This document shows, piece by piece, positions 5,740 to 9,241 of a DNA stretch of 9,241 nucleotides. Made by a program: the position numbers and the translations under genes. This DNA comes from Bifidobacteriaceae bacterium. GTDB lineage: Bacteria > Actinomycetota > Actinomycetes > Actinomycetales > WQXJ01. Under the pieces are notes generated by a model. That model made no database searches. It saw only the letters and a list, made by a program, of their open reading frames with translations, and was not told the DNA's origin. Location: NCBI GenBank assembly GCA_031272565.1, contig JAISTN010000346.1:1-9241 (forward strand), in the 5' to 3' direction. Within the stretch, counting starts at the first letter, position 1, and each line of letters starts with the position of its first letter.

Positions 5740-5927
5740 ACGGCAAACGGGTGTCCGGGGTGTTTCGGCCCTCCGGGCCGGCGGCGATTGGTTGGCCACC
5801 GCTGCCACCGCCCGGTTGGCCACCGGCCGCGGCGAGGCCCACCGCCGCTGGCGGCGGGCGGCCCCGGGGCCTAATCCGGCGCTCCTCCGAGGCCGTGCAG
5901 CGCCACTGGGGCCGCCCAGCGGGACGG

Positions 5928-5951
5928 GCCGCCAATGGGAGCGTTGGCGGC
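5928..5951. repeat. Perfect 8-bp inverted repeat upstream of tetR
   Basis: Arms GCCGCCAA (5928-5935) and TTGGCGGC (5944-5951) flank an 8-nt spacer. It lies about 130 nt upstream of tetR and 250 nt upstream of the antiporter. There is no T-tract and no gene for it to terminate, so an operator or a chance repeat is more likely than a terminator. Confidence 0.35.
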
Positions 5952-6044
5952 TCTGGGGCAGCCACCGGCCACCCGCTCCCCCCCAGGCCGCTGACCTGCA
6001 CAAACTCTCCACAATTGGCGGCCCAGAAAGAGGGACCTAGGTCA

Positions 6045-6059
6045 TTGCACTAAGTGCAA
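6045..6059. promoter_or_regulatory. TetR operator 1, overlapping the -35 element
   Basis: TTGCACTAAGTGCAA is a perfect palindrome with 6-nt arms and a 3-nt centre. Its left arm TTGCAC is also the -35 hexamer of the tetR promoter. A near-copy lies 17 nt downstream (centre to centre). Position and symmetry fit autoregulation by the adjacent TetR-family repressor; the assignment is inference. Confidence 0.7.
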
Positions 6060-6074
6060 ACTTGCACGTAGTGT
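6045..6074 (+). promoter_or_regulatory. Leaderless promoter of tetR-mmpL (-35 TTGCAC, -10 TAGTGT)
   Basis: TTGCAC (6045-6050) and TAGTGT (6069-6074, fits TANNNT) are separated by 18 nt. The -10 ends 7 nt before the GTG at 6082, so transcription should start at the start codon. No Shine-Dalgarno precedes that GTG. Each hexamer overlaps one of the two palindromes, so bound repressor would block RNA polymerase directly. Confidence 0.6.
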
Positions 6075-6076
6075 AA
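6062..6076. promoter_or_regulatory. TetR operator 2, overlapping the -10 element
   Basis: TTGCACGTAGTGTAA repeats operator 1 with the same 6-3-6 layout and one arm mismatch (GTGTAA for GTGCAA). The mismatch lies in the last base of the -10 hexamer TAGTGT, as if promoter function had been preserved over perfect symmetry. Confidence 0.65.
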
Positions 6077-6081
6077 GCCCC

Positions 6082-6687
6082 GTGAGCACCCCGTATGTGC
6101 CGCCCAAGGTGGCCAACCACAGGGCCCTGATCGAGGCCGCCATCCGCCTTTCGGAAGAACGCGGCCTGGGCCGCTTCACGGCCGACGAACTGGCGGCAGC
6201 GGCCGGCGTATCACGCCGCACCGTCTTCAACCACTTCGACTCGGTGGACCAAGCCGTCTATGAGGCCCTGTTCAGCGGCATGGAAGAAATCCTGCGCCAA
6301 GCCGTCACCGCCATGCACCACCTGCCGCCGGAGACCGACCGCCTAGGCCAGGCCTTCGACTTCCTGGAACGCGCCATCTTGGCCCTTGACCTACGGCCGG
6401 CCTTCCAACGCCTCAGCCAGTTGCTGGCGGAAGGCGCCGACACAGACCTGACCTTCATGGTGTGGCAGCGCACCGTCATGCAGCAGATTGGCGAAGAACT
6501 GTCAGACGCCATTGTCCAAGCCGCCCCCCGCCTGGACCGCTTCGAAGTGACCGTCATGGCCGGCTCGGCATTGGCCGCCTGCGCCATCGCTTACACCGAA
6601 TGGGCCTCAGCGCCCGATGTCGACGGCACGGCCTTGGGCCGCATTGTCGGCAAGGCTCTGCACCAACTGAAGAAGGGTTATGCCTGA
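6082..6687 (+). CDS. TetR/AcrR-family transcriptional regulator, likely repressor of the downstream MMPL exporter
   Basis: A 201-residue protein with a typical TetR N-terminal DNA-binding domain. Helix 1 is ALIEAAIRLSEERGL (15-29), and the helix-turn-helix runs from FTADELAAAAGVSRRTVFNHF (32-52) into DSVDQAVYEAL. Residues about 60-200 form the divergent all-helical ligand-binding and dimerisation domain; the ligand cannot be predicted. The GTG at 6082 is favoured because the -10 box lies 7 nt upstream and no Shine-Dalgarno is present; the next GTG at 6097 would not change the domain. Its TGA overlaps the next gene's ATG (TGATG), so the pair should be co-transcribed and translationally coupled. 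With two operators over its own promoter, the expected role is negative autoregulation plus control of the MMPL transporter. Confidence 0.92.
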   Translation: MSTPYVPPKVANHRALIEAAIRLSEERGLGRFTADELAAAAGVSRRTVFNHFDSVDQAVYEALFSGMEEILRQAVTAMHHLPPETDRLGQAFDFLERAILALDLRPAFQRLSQLLAEGADTDLTFMVWQRTVMQQIGEELSDAIVQAAPRLDRFEVTVMAGSALAACAIAYTEWASAPDVDGTALGRIVGKALHQLKKGYA

Positions 6688-7610
6688 TGCCACGCTTGCT
6701 GTCGCGCCTGGCGGGGGCCTGCGCCCGCCGCGCCTGGTGGACCTTGATCGCTTGGGGCCTGGCGTTGCTGGCCGTGGGCACAGCGGCGGCCGCCGAGGGC
6801 CGTGAACTGTCCAACGTCTTCAACATTTCGACCCGGGCGGCGGACCTGGCGGCCCGGGTCCAGGCCGAACTGCCGGAGGCGGCCGGCGCCACCGGCCAGA
6901 TCGTCTACACCACGGCCGATGGCGCCGGCTTCACCGACCTGCAGAAACAGCAAATCGCCTCCGAGTTGGATGATGTCCGCCAGGTACCGGGCGTGGTCGA
7001 GGTGATCGATCCGTTTGAGACCGAGGCCTACCGCGACGAACTGATGGCGGCCTTCTTGAGCGGCCAACTGCCGGCCGACCAATTGGCCTACTACCAGCAG
7101 GTGGGCCAGGCCGCCATGGGCTACCGGGTGGTGTCCACCGACGGCACCACCGCCGTGGCCACGGTGGTGTTCGAATACGGCCCGTATGAGGTGCCCGCCG
7201 ACGTCAAGAAGTTGGTCCAGAGGGCGGCCGGCTGGAGCGTCGGCGGGGTCCGGACCGACTTTTCCCAGGAACTGGTGCTGGACATCGAAGCGCTGATGGG
7301 CCCGGCGGAAATAGTAGGCGTCCTGATGGCCGGCGTGGTGCTGCTGATCATGCTGGGCTCTCTGGTGGCGGCCGGGCTGCCCCTGTTGGCGGCCGGCTTG
7401 GGGGTGGGCACGGCGGTGCTGGGCGCCTTGGCCTTTGCCGGCACGGTCCACATGACCTCCACCACTCTGATCCTGGGCATCATGCTGGGGCTGGCGGTGG
7501 GGATCGACTATTCGCTGTTCATCATCAACCGGCACCGCCGCCGCCTGCGGGAACTGGCTGACCTGGGCGCGCTGGGTGCGCCGGGCCACGGCCGGGCCGG
7601 GGTGCGGTAA
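6687..7610 (+). CDS. MMPL/RND-family transporter, N-terminal part up to an in-frame TAA
   Basis: 307 residues from the ATG at 6687, which overlaps the tetR stop. Layout: a first transmembrane helix (about 16-36), a periplasmic/external porter domain (about 37-205, with DDVRQVPGVVEVIDPF at 95-110), then helices at about 207-229, 231-253 and 258-280. The last contains the RND/MMPL proton-relay pair in GLAVGIDYSLFIINRHRR, Asp274-Tyr275. The frame stops at TAA 7608-7610 in the cytoplasmic stretch after this helix, although the next codons in the same frame continue the family sequence. Alone this is less than half a transporter and unlikely to function. Members export lipids, lipopeptides or hydrophobic compounds using the proton gradient. 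Confidence 0.85.
   Translation: MPRLLSRLAGACARRAWWTLIAWGLALLAVGTAAAAEGRELSNVFNISTRAADLAARVQAELPEAAGATGQIVYTTADGAGFTDLQKQQIASELDDVRQVPGVVEVIDPFETEAYRDELMAAFLSGQLPADQLAYYQQVGQAAMGYRVVSTDGTTAVATVVFEYGPYEVPADVKKLVQRAAGWSVGGVRTDFSQELVLDIEALMGPAEIVGVLMAGVVLLIMLGSLVAAGLPLLAAGLGVGTAVLGALAFAGTVHMTSTTLILGIMLGLAVGIDYSLFIINRHRRRLRELADLGALGAPGHGRAGVR
7608..7610 (+). other. In-frame TAA stop within the MMPL gene
   Basis: This is the only stop in the frame between 6687 and 9201. It lies between helix 4 and the RAVVFAGG segment, a cytoplasmic part of the fold. The other genes here end in TAA, TAG or TGA, so a reassigned code is not the explanation. Confidence 0.75.
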
Positions 7611-7646
7611 TCGATCGCCGACGCGGCCGCCTCCGGCGGCCGCGCG

Positions 7647-9203
7647 GTGGTGTTCGCGGGCGGCACCGTGGTCACGGCCCTGGCGGCACTCATCCTGCCA
7701 GGGATCGACTTCCTGGGCGACATGGGCACCGTTGGCGCAGTGGCCGTGGCCGTGGGCGTGGCGGTGGCGCTGACCTTCACCCCAGCGGTGCTGTCGCTGG
7801 TGGGCTGGCACCTGTTGCCCCGGCGGCGCCGGCGCGCCGCCCTGGCGGCCGCCGCCGCCCAAGCTGATGGCGTGCCCGCGGCGGGCGAAGGCTCTACTGC
7901 CCTGGCGATTCAACAAGCCGTGGCCGCCGCGGCGGTCCAAGAGGCCATCGCCGCGACCAGCGCAGCGGCCGAGTCAGCGCCCACAATGGCGGCGTTGGCA
8001 GCAACAGCGCCCGCTGAGGAGTCCGCGGCGGCTGACGGCCCGTCCGCCGCCCCCACCAACGACACCACCGACACCAGCCCCACCGCCGCACCGTCCCCGG
8101 CCAAGCCGGGGTGGACCCGGCGGTTGGCGGACGGCATCGGCGCCTTCCCGGCCCTTCACCCGGTTGTCACCCTGGTTGCCGGTGTTGTCTTGCTGGGCGC
8201 CATCGCCGTGCCGTTCCACTCCCTGCGTCTGGGCCTGACAGATGGGTCTTCAGCCCCGGTTGGCACCACCCAATACCGGGCTTTCAAGCAGGTCGAGGCG
8301 GCCTTTGGGGCCGGCGCCAACAGCCCGCTGCTGGCGGTGGCCGATCTGCCAGCCGGACTCTCAGAGGCCGAGGTGACCCAACTAGAGGCCACCATCACCC
8401 AGCAACTGTTCGACCTGCGCAATGTCAAGGCCGTGGTGCCGGTGGGCACCTCACCGGATCTGACGATGGGTGTCTTCCAGGTCATCTCCAAGGGGTCGCC
8501 ATCGTCCACCGCGACGGAAAACCTGGTCTACGCCATCCGTGACATGAGCGCCTCGCTGGAGGCGGCCACCGGCGCCACCATCGACGTGACGGGCGCAGCG
8601 GCCATCAACATCGACATGGCGGACACGCTGGCGGGCGCCCTGCCGCTCTACATGGCCGTGGTGGTGGGGCTGTCGCTGGTGTTGATGTTCTTGGCCTTCC
8701 GGTCGGTGGCCGTGCCGCTGCTGGGCGCGGCCGGCTTCCTGCTCAGTTTCCTGGCCGCTTTGGGCGCCACCGTGGCCGTCTATCAGTGGGGCTGGCTGGG
8801 CGGCCTGCTGGGGGTGCATGATCCAGGTCCCATCTTGTCCTTCCTGCCCACGGTGCTGGTGGGCATCCAGTTTGGCTTGGCCATGGACTACCAGTTGTTC
8901 CTGGTCAGCGGCATGCGCGAACAACACCTGGCGGGCCAGCCGGCCCGCCAGGCGGTCACCCGCGGCCTGCAGGCCAACCGTTCCGTGGTGATGGCGGCAG
9001 CGCTGATCATGATGGCGGTGTTTGGCAGTTTCACCTTCAGCGACATCACCCAGGTGCGGTCGTTGGCCTTCGGCATGACCCTTGGGATTGGCCTGGACGC
9101 CTTTGTGGTGCGCCTGGGCCTGATCCCGGCCGCCTTGACCCTGCTGGGCGAAAAGGCCTGGTGGGCGCCCGGCCGGCGGCGCAAGGTAAACCCGGCGCCG
9201 TAA
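7647..9203 (+). CDS. MMPL/RND-family transporter, C-terminal part
   Basis: The frame resumes right after the TAA at 7611. The first usable start is GTG 7647, giving 518 residues, but it has no ribosome binding site and falls inside the conserved RAVVFAGG segment, so independent initiation is doubtful. Layout in this numbering: helices at about 2-19 and 27-53, an Arg/Ala-rich insert (59-160), a helix at 171-190, the second porter domain (about 191-330), then helices including YMAVVVGLSLVLMFLAF and GIQFGLAMDYQLFLVSGMREQ. The latter carries the second Asp-Tyr pair, Asp414-Tyr415. The C-terminal GMTLGIGLDAFVVRLGLIPA is typical of the family. The gene ends at TAA 9201-9203, and the remaining 38 nt show nothing recognisable. 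Confidence 0.8.
   Translation: MVFAGGTVVTALAALILPGIDFLGDMGTVGAVAVAVGVAVALTFTPAVLSLVGWHLLPRRRRRAALAAAAAQADGVPAAGEGSTALAIQQAVAAAAVQEAIAATSAAAESAPTMAALAATAPAEESAAADGPSAAPTNDTTDTSPTAAPSPAKPGWTRRLADGIGAFPALHPVVTLVAGVVLLGAIAVPFHSLRLGLTDGSSAPVGTTQYRAFKQVEAAFGAGANSPLLAVADLPAGLSEAEVTQLEATITQQLFDLRNVKAVVPVGTSPDLTMGVFQVISKGSPSSTATENLVYAIRDMSASLEAATGATIDVTGAAAINIDMADTLAGALPLYMAVVVGLSLVLMFLAFRSVAVPLLGAAGFLLSFLAALGATVAVYQWGWLGGLLGVHDPGPILSFLPTVLVGIQFGLAMDYQLFLVSGMREQHLAGQPARQAVTRGLQANRSVVMAAALIMMAVFGSFTFSDITQVRSLAFGMTLGIGLDAFVVRLGLIPAALTLLGEKAWWAPGRRRKVNPAP
7821..8126 (+). other. Ala-rich low-complexity insert in the MMPL cytoplasmic linker
   Basis: About 100 codons between the sixth and seventh predicted helices start with a run of Arg (RRRRR), continue as Ala-rich sequence with scattered Glu/Gln, and end in a Thr/Pro/Asp segment (NDTTDTSPTAAPSPAKPGW). 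The usual MMPL linker here is much shorter. The composition suggests a disordered or partly helical cytoplasmic loop; no domain is recognised. Confidence 0.6.
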
Positions 9204-9241
9204 GCCAAGCGGCGCCCTCAGCCAATCAGGTGGGGGCGGGT

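Larger units (their letters stand above)
5678..6043. other. GC-rich intergenic region without a convincing gene; several small repeats
   Basis: About 370 nt separate the antiporter start from the tetR operators. A minus-strand frame at 5702-6001 is open but Pro/Gly/Arg-rich, lacks a ribosome binding site and resembles no protein I know, so I leave it out. The region holds a C/A-alternating tract (5703-5718), a 15-nt palindrome with arms CGGCCC and GGGCCG (5766-5780), the direct repeat GGTTGGCCACCG at 5790-5801 and 5814-5825, and the palindrome GGCCCCGGGGCC (5860-5871). Some of these may be regulatory for the antiporter, but high GC makes chance repeats common. Confidence 0.5.
6687..9203 (+). 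pseudogene. MMPL-family transporter gene interrupted by one in-frame nonsense codon
   Basis: Both halves lie in one reading frame, broken only by TAA at 7608-7610. The codons after the stop read SIADAAASGGRAVVFAGGTVV, the standard MMPL continuation after the RHRR block, so nothing seems deleted. Read through, the product would be about 838 residues, longer than the usual 700-750 because of a roughly 100-residue Ala-rich loop. Both proton-relay Asp-Tyr pairs are intact. Options are a recent nonsense mutation (GAA to TAA would restore a family-like RESIADA), a sequencing or assembly error, paired indels in the G-rich stretch just before the stop, or readthrough. No extra decay is evident elsewhere. 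Confidence 0.7.

Noticed and set aside
5702..6001. Minus-strand open frame of 99 codons in the antiporter-tetR gap
   Set aside because: Low-complexity Pro/Gly/Arg composition, no ribosome binding site, no recognisable motif, and it overlaps several palindromes.
7608..7610. Stop-codon reassignment as the reason for the in-frame TAA
   Set aside because: TAA also ends the MMPL frame itself at 9201-9203, and TAG and TGA end other genes, so all three act as stops.
6678..7940. Long minus-strand open frame (420 codons) opposite the MMPL gene
   Set aside because: It is a His/Gln/Arg/Gly-rich shadow of a high-GC gene with no recognisable domain; the plus strand is clearly coding.
1..9241. CRISPR arrays, tRNA/rRNA genes, insertion sequences, attachment sites, phage or toxin-antitoxin genes
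   Set aside because: None was seen on reading both strands; no regularly spaced repeats, transposase or integrase motifs, or flanking target duplications.

Overview
The window is very GC-rich, with strongly G/C-biased third codon positions and many GTG starts. It carries an alternate-type (SipW-like) signal-peptide protein, a TetR-MMPL pair, and at least three starts that look leaderless, with a TANNNT box 6-7 nt upstream of a GTG. Together these point to a high-GC Gram-positive bacterium (Actinomycetota). I cannot name the genus. I see no tRNA, rRNA, CRISPR array, transposase, phage gene or defence island, and most of the content is ordinary chromosomal housekeeping and transport.

Layout. 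Positions 1-48 are an improbable C/G homopolymer block at the contig edge. The minus strand then carries an exported protein with an alternate-type signal peptide (110-766), a family VIII-type serine hydrolase / beta-lactamase-fold protein (1057-2127) and a dCMP/cytidine-type deaminase (2355-2978). The deaminase is divergent from a plus-strand C39-like cysteine peptidase (3131-3748); both appear to use leaderless promoters in a 152-nt gap. The peptidase converges on a minus-strand NhaC-family Na+/H+ antiporter (3824-5677). The gap between them holds a strong hairpin and a coding-like minus-strand tail with a CxxC motif that lies out of frame with the antiporter. A GC-rich stretch of about 380 nt with no convincing gene (5678-6081) leads to a TetR regulator (6082-6687). 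The regulator overlaps by 1 nt (TGATG) an MMPL/RND-type exporter (6687-9203), which is interrupted by one in-frame TAA at 7608-7610.

How the parts work together. The clearest regulatory unit is tetR-mmpL. Two near-identical palindromes (TTGCAC-N3-GTGYAA, centres 17 nt apart) coincide with the -35 and -10 elements of the leaderless tetR promoter, as expected for an autoregulated repressor controlling its co-transcribed exporter. The other genes are not obviously linked in function.

For a second look, the strongest items are the nonsense codon in the otherwise intact MMPL frame, the twin operators, a well-initiated 22-codon ORF overlapping the hydrolase start (leader peptide or frameshift), and the CxxC tail beyond the antiporter stop. 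I found no convincing evidence of a new multi-gene system.
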